DNA from: DATDCY01 sp031406795 [NCBI: Candidatus Rokuibacteriota bacterium] | GTDB taxonomy: Bacteria; JAUVQV01 | Length of the DNA: 18,714 nt | Reading direction: 5' to 3' | Assembly (NCBI GenBank): GCA_031406795.1 | Contig: JANOHV010000041.1 | Span: 1 to 18,714, forward strand | Shown: piece by piece, positions 6,377 to 13,666 of the stretch | Layout of the letters: every line of letters starts with the position of its first letter | Position numbering within the stretch: position 1 is the first letter of the stretch | Notes under the pieces: generated by a model | Database searches by the model: none | The model's input: the letters and a program-made list of their open reading frames with translations, nothing else | Told to the model about the DNA's origin: nothing | Made by a program: the position numbers and the translations under genes

Positions 6377-7621
6377 ATGAGCGAACGCAGCGGAGCCACC
6401 GGTTTTTTCCAGGTCGCGGGGACCCGTGAGGTCCTCGACGCGTTCTCCTGGCTGCGTCCCGCGCTCCCCGAGACGGTTCCGATCCTCGATGCGCTCGGGC
6501 GGCCGCTCGCCGGCGATGTGCGCGCGGCAGTCGATGTGCCGCATTTCACCCGGGCCGTCATGGACGGCTACGCCGTCGCCGCCACCGACACCTTCGGCGC
6601 TTCGGAATCGCAACCGGCCTATCTGACCATTCGCGGCGGCGTGCTGATGGGCGCCGCGCCCGAGGTGCGGGTCGATCCGGGCGACGCGCTGCGGATCGCC
6701 ACGGGCGGGATGCTGCCGCACGGCGCCGACGCCGTCGTCATGTGGGAGCACACGCGCGAGAGCGGCGACGTTCTCGAGGTCAATCGGCCGGTCGCCCCGG
6801 GAGAGCACATCGTCACCGTCGGCGAGGACGTGCGCGAGGGCGAAACGGTGCTGACGGCCGGGCACGTATTGCGTCCCGCAGACATCGGTCTGCTCGCGGG
6901 CCTCGGGGTCACGCAGGTCGCCGTCGCCCGGCGGCCGCGAGTCGCCATCATTTCCACCGGCGATGAGCTGGTTGGAGCGGAAGAGGAACCCGGCCCCGGT
7001 CGCGTCCGCAACGTCAATCAGTATTCTCTCGGCGCCTGGGTGCGCCACCTCGGCGGCGACCCGCAGTTGCTCGGCCGTGTCCGCGACGACGCCGGCGAAA
7101 TTCTCGCGCTGGTGCGGCGCGGCGTGGCGGTGGCCGATCTGGTGCTGATCTCCGGCGGTAGTTCGGCGGGTGCGCGCGATCTGACCCGCGCGGTCGTCGA
7201 GAGCCTCGGGGAGCCGGGCCTGCTCTTCCACGGGGTCGCCGTTCGCCCGGGAAAGCCGACCGTCGTCGGCGCGCACCGGGGCGTGCCGGTCTTCGGGTTG
7301 CCCGGGCACCCGATCTCGGCGATGGTGATCTTCCTGGTGCTCGTGCGCCCCCTGCTCGAGCGGCTGCTCGGCATTCCGGCCGGCGAGGGGGGCGTGAAGG
7401 TGCTGGCGCGACTCACCGACAATCTGCCCTCGCAGGCCGGTCGCGAGGACTACTACCAGGTGGCTCTGCGCCCCGCGGCCGGGGGGATGGAAGCGGTCCC
7501 GGTCTTCCGCAAGTCCGGCCTGGTCAGCGCGATGGTGCGCGGCCGCGGCATGGTCCGGGTGGCGCCCGAGCGCGAGGGGCTCGAGGCGGGCGAACTTGTC
7601 GAAGTCGACCTGCTCGCATGA
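6377..7621 (+). CDS. moeA: Molybdopterin molybdenumtransferase MoeA
   Basis: This 414-residue cytoplasmic enzyme inserts molybdate into adenylylated molybdopterin. Family motifs appear in order: AVMDGYAV (about residues 58-65), GGMLPHGADAVVMWE (about 110-124), STGDELV (about 192-198), GGSSAGARDLTRAVVE (about 258-273), then GVAVRPGKPTVVG and FGLPGHPISAMV. Length matches the family (about 400-410). The STGDEL aspartate and the later ARD aspartate, which I take to correspond to conserved functional residues of E. coli MoeA, are present. The frame is open to GTG 6332, but that start lies in a hairpin and adds a basic tail, so ATG 6377 is preferred. It is followed by a second moeA-type gene and probably supplies the canonical activity. 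Confidence 0.93.
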   Translation: MSERSGATGFFQVAGTREVLDAFSWLRPALPETVPILDALGRPLAGDVRAAVDVPHFTRAVMDGYAVAATDTFGASESQPAYLTIRGGVLMGAAPEVRVDPGDALRIATGGMLPHGADAVVMWEHTRESGDVLEVNRPVAPGEHIVTVGEDVREGETVLTAGHVLRPADIGLLAGLGVTQVAVARRPRVAIISTGDELVGAEEEPGPGRVRNVNQYSLGAWVRHLGGDPQLLGRVRDDAGEILALVRRGVAVADLVLISGGSSAGARDLTRAVVESLGEPGLLFHGVAVRPGKPTVVGAHRGVPVFGLPGHPISAMVIFLVLVRPLLERLLGIPAGEGGVKVLARLTDNLPSQAGREDYYQVALRPAAGGMEAVPVFRKSGLVSAMVRGRGMVRVAPEREGLEAGELVEVDLLA

Positions 7622-7683
7622 GTGACGCACTCATAAAGACCCCACCTGCGCCTTGCATCCGGGGCTTTTCTGAGCGCGTCACT
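7621..7683. repeat. Miniature palindromic repeat, copy F
   Basis: This is a 63-bp hairpin. Arms 7621-7643 (AGTGACGCACTCATAAAG...) and 7661-7683 pair at 19 of 23 positions plus one G-U wobble, leaving a 17-nt loop. CGCCTTGCA and CTTTTCTGAGCGCG match the right-hand motif of the larger copies C and D, so it looks like an internally deleted member. Its first base is the last base of the moeA TGA. It may also act as an RNA structure between the two moeA genes. Confidence 0.65.
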
Positions 7684-7708
7684 AATCGAGAGCCCAGTCC
7701 GAGTCGCC

Positions 7709-9607
7709 ATGGCTGACGGGGGCGGACGGGGCCGACGCTACCTGCGGCGCCTCGGGGCCGACGAGGCGCGGCGGCTGCTCTTCGAACGGATGTCCGTGCT
7801 GGCGCCGCAGCGCGCCGCCGAGACGGTGCCGACCCCGGAAGCACTCGGGCGGGTCACGGCGGCGGCAATCGGCGCGCACCACCCCGCGCCGTTCTATCAC
7901 TCCTCCGCAATGGACGGGATCGCGCTCGCCGCCGAGCGCACCTATGCCGCGAGCGAGACAGCCCCCGTGCGCCTCGCCGTCCCGGGCGATGCCGTCTGGG
8001 TCGACACCGGCGATCCGATCCCGCACGGGTGCACCGCGGTGGTCCCGTCGGAGGAGCTGCACTGGCGCGAGGACGGCAGCGTCGAGATCCACGGCCCGTC
8101 GGCCCCCTGGGAGCACGTGCGCGTCACCGGGCAGGAGATCGCCACGGGCGAGATGGTGCTGCCCTCGGGCTGGCTGATCGGGCCCGCCGACATCGGGTCG
8201 CTACTGGCCGCGGGCCTGACCGCGGTCGCCGTCGCGCGACGTCCGCGGGTGCTCGTGCTGCCGACCGGGACGGAGTTGATCCGCCCCGGTGCGGAGCTGG
8301 AGATCGGCAAGGTCGTCGAGTTCAACTCCGAAGTCGTCGCCGGCATGGTCCGGGAGGCGGGCGGGGCAGCCGTGATCGGGGAGGCGGTGCCGGACGACCT
8401 CGATCGCCTGCGTGCCGCAGTTCGCGAGGGTGCGGCGGCATGCGACGTCGTCGTGGTGCTCGCCGGCTCCTCGGCGGGCTCGGAGGACTTCACGCCGCGC
8501 GCGATCGAGCTCGAGGGCGAGTTGCTCGCGCACGGCGTCAACATCGCGCCTGGCAAGCCGACGGCTCTCGGCATCGTCGGCGGCAAGCCGGTCATCGGCC
8601 TGCCCGGCTTTCCGGTGGCGGCCATCGTCGCGGCGCGACTCTTTCTCGCGCCGCTGGTGCGCCTGCTCCTCGGTCTGCCGGAGCCGGTCGCCCCGCGCGT
8701 CCCGGCCCAGCTGCCACGGGCGGTGCCCTCGCGCCTGGATGTGCGGGAATTCGTCCGGGTGCGGTTCGGTCGCGTGGGAGAGCGCACGTTCGCCTACCCG
8801 CTCCCGCGCGGTTCGGCGGCGATCTTCTCCTGGACGAAGGCCCAGGGGCTCGTCGAGATCCCCGAAGGGGTGGAGGGGCTCGAAGCGGGGGCGGAGGTCT
8901 CGGTCGAAATCATCAGGAACATGCCGGATCTCCAGCGCACGCTGGTGCTCATCGGCAGCCACGACCTGCTGATCGACGTGCTCGAGGACGAACTGCGCGC
9001 CCGCGGCGTGACGCTGCTGGCTTCGGCGACCGGGAGCCTCGGGGGATTGCTCGCGCTGCGCGACGGCGTGGCCCACCTGGCGACCTCGCACCTGATCGAC
9101 CCGGCGAGCGGCACGTACAACCGCTCCTACGTCGCCAAGCACCTTGGCCAGCGGACGATCCGGCAGGTCGGGCTGGTCTGGCGACAGCAGGGGTTGATGG
9201 TCGCGCCGGGCAATCCGAAAGGTATCGCCGGCTGGGGGGATCTGGGGCGGGAGGACGTGAGCTTCGTGAACCGGCAGAAGGGGTCGGGCTCGCGGGTGCT
9301 CCTCGACTACCGGCTCGGGCAGGCGGGAATCGCGCCGGAGCGGGTGCGCGGCTACCGGCGCGAGGAGTACACGCACTGGGCGGTGGCCATGGCGGTGCAG
9401 AGCAGGCTGACGGATTGCGGGCTCGGCATCTACTCGGCGGCAGCGACGATGGGGCTGGACTTCATCCCGCTCGAGGAGGAGGAGTTCGACCTGCTGATAC
9501 CGGAAGAGCATGTTGCGCTGCCGGCGATGCACGCGCTGCTGGAGACGACGGCCTCGGAACGCTTCCGCAGCCGCGTGCTCGCCCTCGGCGGCTATCGATT
9601 CAGGTGA
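7709..9607 (+). CDS. MoeA-type protein fused to a C-terminal PBP-like (LysR substrate-type) domain
   Basis: This is a 632-residue two-part protein. Residues 1-400 are a MoeA-type module: SSAMDGIAL (about 69-77), IPHGCTAVVPSEE (about 105-117), GSSAGSEDFTPRAIE (about 253-267), then NIAPGKPTALG and GLPGFPVAAIV. Residues 405-632 form a periplasmic-binding-protein-like domain with NRQKGSGSRVLLD from residue 521. The domain is typical of the fused molybdopterin-biosynthesis proteins of archaea and Deltaproteobacteria, and probably senses or binds molybdate, tungstate or a cofactor intermediate. The usual STGDEL of MoeA is PTGTEL here, so an acidic residue is replaced by Thr. With a canonical moeA directly upstream, this copy may have a different metal or regulatory role. 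Shine-Dalgarno is weak. It ends at the convergent palindromic repeat B. Confidence 0.88.
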   Translation: MADGGGRGRRYLRRLGADEARRLLFERMSVLAPQRAAETVPTPEALGRVTAAAIGAHHPAPFYHSSAMDGIALAAERTYAASETAPVRLAVPGDAVWVDTGDPIPHGCTAVVPSEELHWREDGSVEIHGPSAPWEHVRVTGQEIATGEMVLPSGWLIGPADIGSLLAAGLTAVAVARRPRVLVLPTGTELIRPGAELEIGKVVEFNSEVVAGMVREAGGAAVIGEAVPDDLDRLRAAVREGAAACDVVVVLAGSSAGSEDFTPRAIELEGELLAHGVNIAPGKPTALGIVGGKPVIGLPGFPVAAIVAARLFLAPLVRLLLGLPEPVAPRVPAQLPRAVPSRLDVREFVRVRFGRVGERTFAYPLPRGSAAIFSWTKAQGLVEIPEGVEGLEAGAEVSVEIIRNMPDLQRTLVLIGSHDLLIDVLEDELRARGVTLLASATGSLGGLLALRDGVAHLATSHLIDPASGTYNRSYVAKHLGQRTIRQVGLVWRQQGLMVAPGNPKGIAGWGDLGREDVSFVNRQKGSGSRVLLDYRLGQAGIAPERVRGYRREEYTHWAVAMAVQSRLTDCGLGIYSAAATMGLDFIPLEEEEFDLLIPEEHVALPAMHALLETTASERFRSRVLALGGYRFR

Positions 9608-9760
9608 CAGGCTGTCCGAGTCAATCCGGAGCGGATTTTTTCGTTCCGGCAAGGCAGGGCCAAGCGCGCGCGGAGGTGTGCTGCTGCACACCGCACAAGC
9701 AGCGCGAGGAACAACGCCGCCGGGGCGGAAAAAGCCCTCCGGAGTGACCCGGGCGAACGG
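9608..9760. repeat. Long palindromic repeat, copy B, between convergent genes
   Basis: The repeat fills the whole gap between the TGA at 9605-9607 (+ strand) and the stop at 9761-9763 (- strand). Its outer arms, TCCGGAGCGGATTTTTTCG on the left and CGGAAAAAGCCCTCCGGA on the right, are mostly complementary. Its reverse complement is collinear with copy A over about 140 bases. With T-runs in one arm and A-runs in the other, it could fold in both transcripts and end both, although no simple intrinsic terminator is present. Confidence 0.8.
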
Positions 9761-10258
9761 TCAGTGCTTGATGTAGCCGGTGGCGCGGACGAAGGTGACC
9801 TTCAGGTTCGCGACCGCTTCCTTGAGCAGCTTGGCTTCTTCCTCGCTCAGGTTGCCCTTCGTCTTCTCCTCGAGTACCCCGAGGACGTCGATGTGCCAGC
9901 TGGCGATCGGGAAGTTCGCCATCGACTGCCCGGTCTTCGGGTCGTCGAACAGCCCCATGAAGGCCAGCCCTTCCTGGTAGAGCTTGCCGATGAGTTGCAG
10001 GAAGTCCGCCGGCCCCGGAACCCCGGGAGCACCCCCGGCCTCGTTGAGCCCGTGATCGGCTCCCAGGTCCAGGTCCGCGTGCTCCGCAGGAGCTTCGGCG
10101 GGTGCCGGGGCCGCGGGGGGCGCCGGCTCGGGCGCCCGTTCGGGCGACGGCGCGGGAGCAGACGCCGCGGCCTCTACGGCTGGTTCCTCGTAGCGCTTGC
10201 GCCGGTCGGAGACCTTGAAGCCCTGCGGCTGCCCTTCCTTGTCGCGTTCGTCGCTCAT
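9761..10258 (-). CDS. DUF1844 domain protein
   Basis: This is a 165-residue protein of unknown function. The N-terminal third is charged and then Pro/Ala-rich (a linker-like run of PAP, PEP and PAA segments, about residues 20-65) and probably disordered. The C-terminal part (about residues 78-165; FLQLIGKLYQEGLAFMGL, IDVLGVLEEKTKGNLSEEEAKLLKEAVANLKVTFV) matches the small helical DUF1844 family seen across Deltaproteobacteria and other phyla. On the minus strand GAGGGG lies 9 bases before the ATG. The frame extends upstream to 10354, but that extension is the antisense of the mazG leader. It is divergent from mazG, and the mazG promoter overlaps its first codons. Confidence 0.8.
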   Translation of the reverse strand: MSDERDKEGQPQGFKVSDRRKRYEEPAVEAAASAPAPSPERAPEPAPPAAPAPAEAPAEHADLDLGADHGLNEAGGAPGVPGPADFLQLIGKLYQEGLAFMGLFDDPKTGQSMANFPIASWHIDVLGVLEEKTKGNLSEEEAKLLKEAVANLKVTFVRATGYIKH

Positions 10259-10266
10259 GCTATGAT
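10239..10266 (+). promoter_or_regulatory. Candidate mazG promoter overlapping the divergent DUF1844 start
   Basis: TTGTCG (10239-10244) and TATGAT (10261-10266) are 16 bases apart, and TGC before the -10 makes it extended. Transcription would start near 10273 and give an 80-base leader to mazG. The promoter lies over the start codon and Shine-Dalgarno of the opposite gene, so the two may interfere. Confidence 0.5.
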
Positions 10267-10352
10267 CCCCTCTGGTGTCGTTTCTGGTCAATGTCCCGGG
10301 CCGCTCCCCGGCGCGCCCGCACCGGGTGCAACACGAGGAGTATAGCCGAATC

Positions 10353-11144
10353 ATGGATGACGAGAACAGAGATTCCCCCGATCACGGTTTCGCGGGCTTC
10401 GTCGAACTCATGGCGCGGCTGCGCGCCCCGGACGGCTGCCCGTGGGACCGCAAACAGACCGCGGAATCGCTCAAACCCTACGTGATCGAAGAGGCCTACG
10501 AAGTCGTCGGGGCGATCGAGCAGGGCGACCAGCGCGAGATCTGCGAGGAACTCGGCGATCTGCTGCTGCAGGTGGTCTTCCAGGCCCGCGTTGCCGAGGA
10601 AGCCGGCCATTTCGCGATCAGGGACGTCGTGCGCGCCATCCACGAAAAACTCGTCCGGCGCCACCCGCACGTCTTCGGCGATGCCACGGCGGCCGATGCC
10701 GACGAAGTGGTGACGAACTGGGAGCGCATCAAGCAGGCCGAGAAGGCCGGCCGTTCGGTGGTCGAGGGCGTCGACCCCCGGCTGCCGGCGCTGCAGCGGG
10801 CCTGGCGCATGCAGAAAAAAGTCTCCAAGGTCGGATTCGACTGGGAGCGGCCCGAGGGCGCCCTCGAGAAGCTGCACGAGGAACTCGAGGAGTTCCGGGT
10901 CGCCCGCGAGACGGAGACGCCCGAGCGCGCGGAAGAAGAGATGGGGGACGCGCTCTTCGCGCTGGCGAACGTCGCGCGTCTGGCCGGAATCAACCCCGAA
11001 GAGGCGCTGAAGAAATCGTCGGCGAAGTTCGAGCGGCGCTTCCGCGCGGTCGAGGCGGGCCTGCGCGCAGCGAATGTCGACCCGGCGCAGGCCACCCTCG
11101 AGCAGATGGAGGCCATCTGGCAATCGGCAAAAAAGGACGAATAA
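10353..11144 (+). CDS. mazG: Nucleoside triphosphate pyrophosphohydrolase MazG
   Basis: This is a 263-residue tandem MazG protein that hydrolyses NTPs or dNTPs to the monophosphate and pyrophosphate (a house-cleaning role in the cytoplasm). The first MazG module has LRAPDGCPWDRKQT (about 24-36), EEAYEV (46-51) and EELGDLLLQVVF (about 65-76). The second has KLHEELEEF (about 172-180) and EEEMGDALFALANVAR (about 194-209), so both carry the EXXE and EXXD-type metal ligands. Length equals that of the E. coli enzyme as I remember it. ATG 10353 has GAGGAG 12 bases upstream. A longer frame from GTG 10275 lacks a family match in its extra residues. It is convergent with the HEAT gene, with a 14-base gap and no terminator seen. 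Confidence 0.95.
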   Translation: MDDENRDSPDHGFAGFVELMARLRAPDGCPWDRKQTAESLKPYVIEEAYEVVGAIEQGDQREICEELGDLLLQVVFQARVAEEAGHFAIRDVVRAIHEKLVRRHPHVFGDATAADADEVVTNWERIKQAEKAGRSVVEGVDPRLPALQRAWRMQKKVSKVGFDWERPEGALEKLHEELEEFRVARETETPERAEEEMGDALFALANVARLAGINPEEALKKSSAKFERRFRAVEAGLRAANVDPAQATLEQMEAIWQSAKKDE

Positions 11145-11158
11145 CTCTGCTGCTTGGG

Positions 11159-13471
11159 CTAACGGCCGGACTTCTGCAGCGCGTCCAGCGCCTCCTGGGC
11201 GGCTTTGCGCGACGTGAAGTCCGGGTCCTTCGCCAGCTGCATCTCGAGCTTCGCCACCGCCGAGCGGTCGCCGATACGCGCGAGGGCGTAGGCTGCGGTG
11301 GCCCGGACGTGCGCCGAGGGGTCTTCGAGGGCGGCCACGAGCGCCCCGGTCGCGTCGCGCGAGCCGATCTGTCCGAGGGCGTGCGCCGCGATGCCGCGCA
11401 CGCTGCTGCTCGTGTCGGCGAGGGTGCGCGTGAGCGCCGGCACCGCCCGCCGATCCTTGATCCCGCCCAGCGCGTAGGCCGCGTACAGGCGCACCTCCTC
11501 CGACTGGTTCCCGAGGAGTTCGATCAACGGTTCGACCGACGCCGGGTCGGCGATCTGGATCAGCGCCGTCGCCGAGTTCCGGCCCGTGTCCCCGGCGCTC
11601 TGAACCGCCTCCAGCAGCGGTGCCACCGCCCGCCGGTCGCGCACCTCGCCCATGACGCGGGCGACGCCCTCGCGGATCGCCTGGTCCGGCCCCTTGAGGC
11701 GCTCCTCGAGTTGCGGGAGAACATTGCCGTCGAGGCGCGTCAGCGCCTGCTCGGCGTACCAGCCCGTGCGCTCGTCCTTGAGGGCGGCGATCAGACTGTC
11801 GACGTCGCGGTTGCCGATCTTGTCGAGAATCCGCACGGCCAGCCAGCGGGTCTCCGGGTCGTTGAGCGAGGCGAGCAGCAGCCGGATTGAGATCCGGCCG
11901 CCGATGCTCATCAGGCCGACCGCGGCGTAGGTGCGCAGCGCCGGGTCTTTGTCGCGCAGCAGGGCCACGAGATACTCCTCCGCGCGCGGGTCGCCGATCT
12001 CGGTCAGCGCGATCGCCGCGAAGCGCCGCACCGCCGGGTTCGGGTCGTGCAGCCGCTGGATGATCGGCTCGACCGCGTCGGTCGCCTTGAGCTTGCCGAG
12101 CAGGTAGATCGCGCGGGTGAGCGGTTCCCCGCTCGCGCTGTCGAGCACCCCCGAGAGGCAGACCACTGCCGGCTGGCCCATGTTCAGAAACGCCAGTCGC
12201 AGGGAGTCCTGCAGGTCTTCGCCGGGCAGCGCGAGCAGCCTTCCGGCCAGCGCGCACGAGGTGACGGCCTGAATGTTGCCGAGAGCGGCGATCGCGCTCT
12301 TGACGACCTCGCGGTCGGGGTCGTTGATCATGGAGGTGACCGTTTCGCCGAGCGAGACGTCGCCGAGTCTCCCGAGCACGTCGAGCGCCCGCTGGCGCAC
12401 CCGGGGCCGAGGGTGGCGCAGCAACTGGGCGACGGCGGGGATCACCGAGCGCTCGCCGATGGCGATCAACGCTTCGGCGGCGGTGTCGAGCACGAGCGGG
12501 TCCGGGTCCTCCAGCAGCCGCAGCACACCGCGGGCGGCCTTCGGGTCGCGGATTTCGCCGAGCGCGTACGTGGCGTAGAGGCGCACGTTGCGATTTTCGG
12601 AGAACAGCGACTCGAGCAGCGGCTGCAGAGCGGGTTGACCGACGTTGACGAGCGCCTTTGCCGCGAGCCAGCCGATCTCCTCGCTCTCGAGAACCGCGAT
12701 CAGGGGGTGCACCATCGCGGGGTCGGAGATCTTGCCGAGCGCGTAGATGGCGTAGAGCCGGTTGTTCGGGTTCGGATCGCGCAGCTTGCCGATCAGGATC
12801 TCGACGACCTCGGGGCTGCCGAGGTTGTAGAGCGAGGTCGCCATGTTGACGACGGAGGCGTCCTCGATGCGCAGCGCCGCGAGCAGCGCCGCCTTGGCCC
12901 GCGGGTCGCCGATTTCTCCGAGCGCCGTCGCGGCGTACCCGCGGACGACCGGGTCGGGGTCCTTGAGCGCGCCGATGAGCGCGTCGGTGGCCGACTTATC
13001 GCGGATCATCCCGAGCGCGTAGGCGGCATGCTGCCGGATTTCCGCGTTCGGGTTGGCGAGCAGCGGCACGAGCGCGGGGACGGCCTCCGGCGCGCGGATC
13101 TCCCCGAGCGTGTAGGCGGCGAAACGCACCGTGTCGGCGTCGGGCGAGCGCAGCGCCTCGAGCAGGGCGGGGACCGCGGCCGCCTTGAGCTGGGAGACCT
13201 GGCGCACCGCCATCCAGCGCAGCTCTTCGTCGGGGAACAAGTCGACGAGGGCGCGGATGGCGTCCTGCGTCCCGAGGTCGCCGATCAGCTCGATGACCTT
13301 GTAGCGACCGAAGGGGCTCTCGGTCGTCAGGCGTTTCAAGAGCGAGTCGAGCTCCTCCCGGGCGTGGGCTGCCAACGGGCCCAGCAGCACGCAGCACAAC
13401 GCGGCCGCCAGTGCGGCGAATGCGCGGCGACGGCGTGGCGCCGGCTGCGGGGCTTTCTTGCGGGGGGGCAT
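11159..13471 (-). CDS. Exported HEAT-repeat (PBS-lyase type) solenoid protein
   Basis: This is a 770-residue protein made almost entirely of HEAT repeats of about 31 residues, recognisable by recurring AYALGEIRDPEAVPALVPLL-like segments from about residue 30 to the end; I count roughly twenty or more. The N-terminus is MPPRKK, a Pro/Arg-rich stretch, a hydrophobic core (AFAALAAALCCVLLGPLA) and AHA-R, which fits a Sec signal peptide cleaved after AHA. I therefore infer a periplasmic or surface scaffold that binds other proteins; no catalytic motif is visible. The frame is open to an ATG at 13510, but that codon lies in the -35 region of a strong promoter, so ATG 13471 is chosen. Its predicted mRNA is almost leaderless. 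Confidence 0.85.
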   Translation of the reverse strand: MPPRKKAPQPAPRRRRAFAALAAALCCVLLGPLAAHAREELDSLLKRLTTESPFGRYKVIELIGDLGTQDAIRALVDLFPDEELRWMAVRQVSQLKAAAVPALLEALRSPDADTVRFAAYTLGEIRAPEAVPALVPLLANPNAEIRQHAAYALGMIRDKSATDALIGALKDPDPVVRGYAATALGEIGDPRAKAALLAALRIEDASVVNMATSLYNLGSPEVVEILIGKLRDPNPNNRLYAIYALGKISDPAMVHPLIAVLESEEIGWLAAKALVNVGQPALQPLLESLFSENRNVRLYATYALGEIRDPKAARGVLRLLEDPDPLVLDTAAEALIAIGERSVIPAVAQLLRHPRPRVRQRALDVLGRLGDVSLGETVTSMINDPDREVVKSAIAALGNIQAVTSCALAGRLLALPGEDLQDSLRLAFLNMGQPAVVCLSGVLDSASGEPLTRAIYLLGKLKATDAVEPIIQRLHDPNPAVRRFAAIALTEIGDPRAEEYLVALLRDKDPALRTYAAVGLMSIGGRISIRLLLASLNDPETRWLAVRILDKIGNRDVDSLIAALKDERTGWYAEQALTRLDGNVLPQLEERLKGPDQAIREGVARVMGEVRDRRAVAPLLEAVQSAGDTGRNSATALIQIADPASVEPLIELLGNQSEEVRLYAAYALGGIKDRRAVPALTRTLADTSSSVRGIAAHALGQIGSRDATGALVAALEDPSAHVRATAAYALARIGDRSAVAKLEMQLAKDPDFTSRKAAQEALDALQKSGR

Positions 13472-13481
13472 CGCGGGTGCT

Positions 13482-13510
13482 ATCGTAGAAAGGAGACCAT
13501 GCCATGTCAA
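13482..13510 (-). promoter_or_regulatory. Near-consensus sigma-70 promoter of the HEAT gene
   Basis: On the minus strand TTGACA (13510-13505) and TACGAT (13487-13482) are separated by exactly 17 bases. Ten bases separate the -10 from ATG 13471, so the start point is predicted within about 0-4 bases of the start codon, and no Shine-Dalgarno can lie in the leader. Confidence 0.75.
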
Positions 13511-13526
13511 GAAATTCTGCCAGCGT

Positions 13527-13664
13527 CAGGCCGCTCAAAAAGGTCCAGGTGCAAGGCGCGCGAGGCCGAGGTGTGAGGCGCACTCCCTGTCCGCCGCAGC
13601 GCCTCCCCCCACTCGCAGGGGGCAAGGAGCGCACCGCCGCAGATGGGCCTTTTTCAGCGGCCTG
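13527..13664. repeat. Long palindromic repeat, copy C
   Basis: This 138-bp element has arms CAGGCCGCTCAAAAAGGTCC (13527-13546) and TGGGCCTTTTTCAGCGGCCTG (13644-13664) that are complementary apart from two mismatches. The core holds a smaller G/C hairpin near 13600-13630. The reverse complement contains CTCGCGCGCCTTGCACCTGG, the motif shared with copies D and F. The right arm ends two bases before ATG 13667 of the next gene. Confidence 0.85.
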
Positions 13665-13666
13665 AC

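Noticed and set aside
10275-10352. GTG 10275 as the mazG start
   Set aside because: The additional 26 residues are not MazG-like, and ATG 10353 gives a protein of the usual family length with a nearby GAGGAG.
12047-13576. 509-residue + strand frame across the HEAT gene
   Set aside because: It mirrors the HEAT repeats as regular Asp/Arg/Val-rich blocks, a direct consequence of the repeated codons on the other strand.
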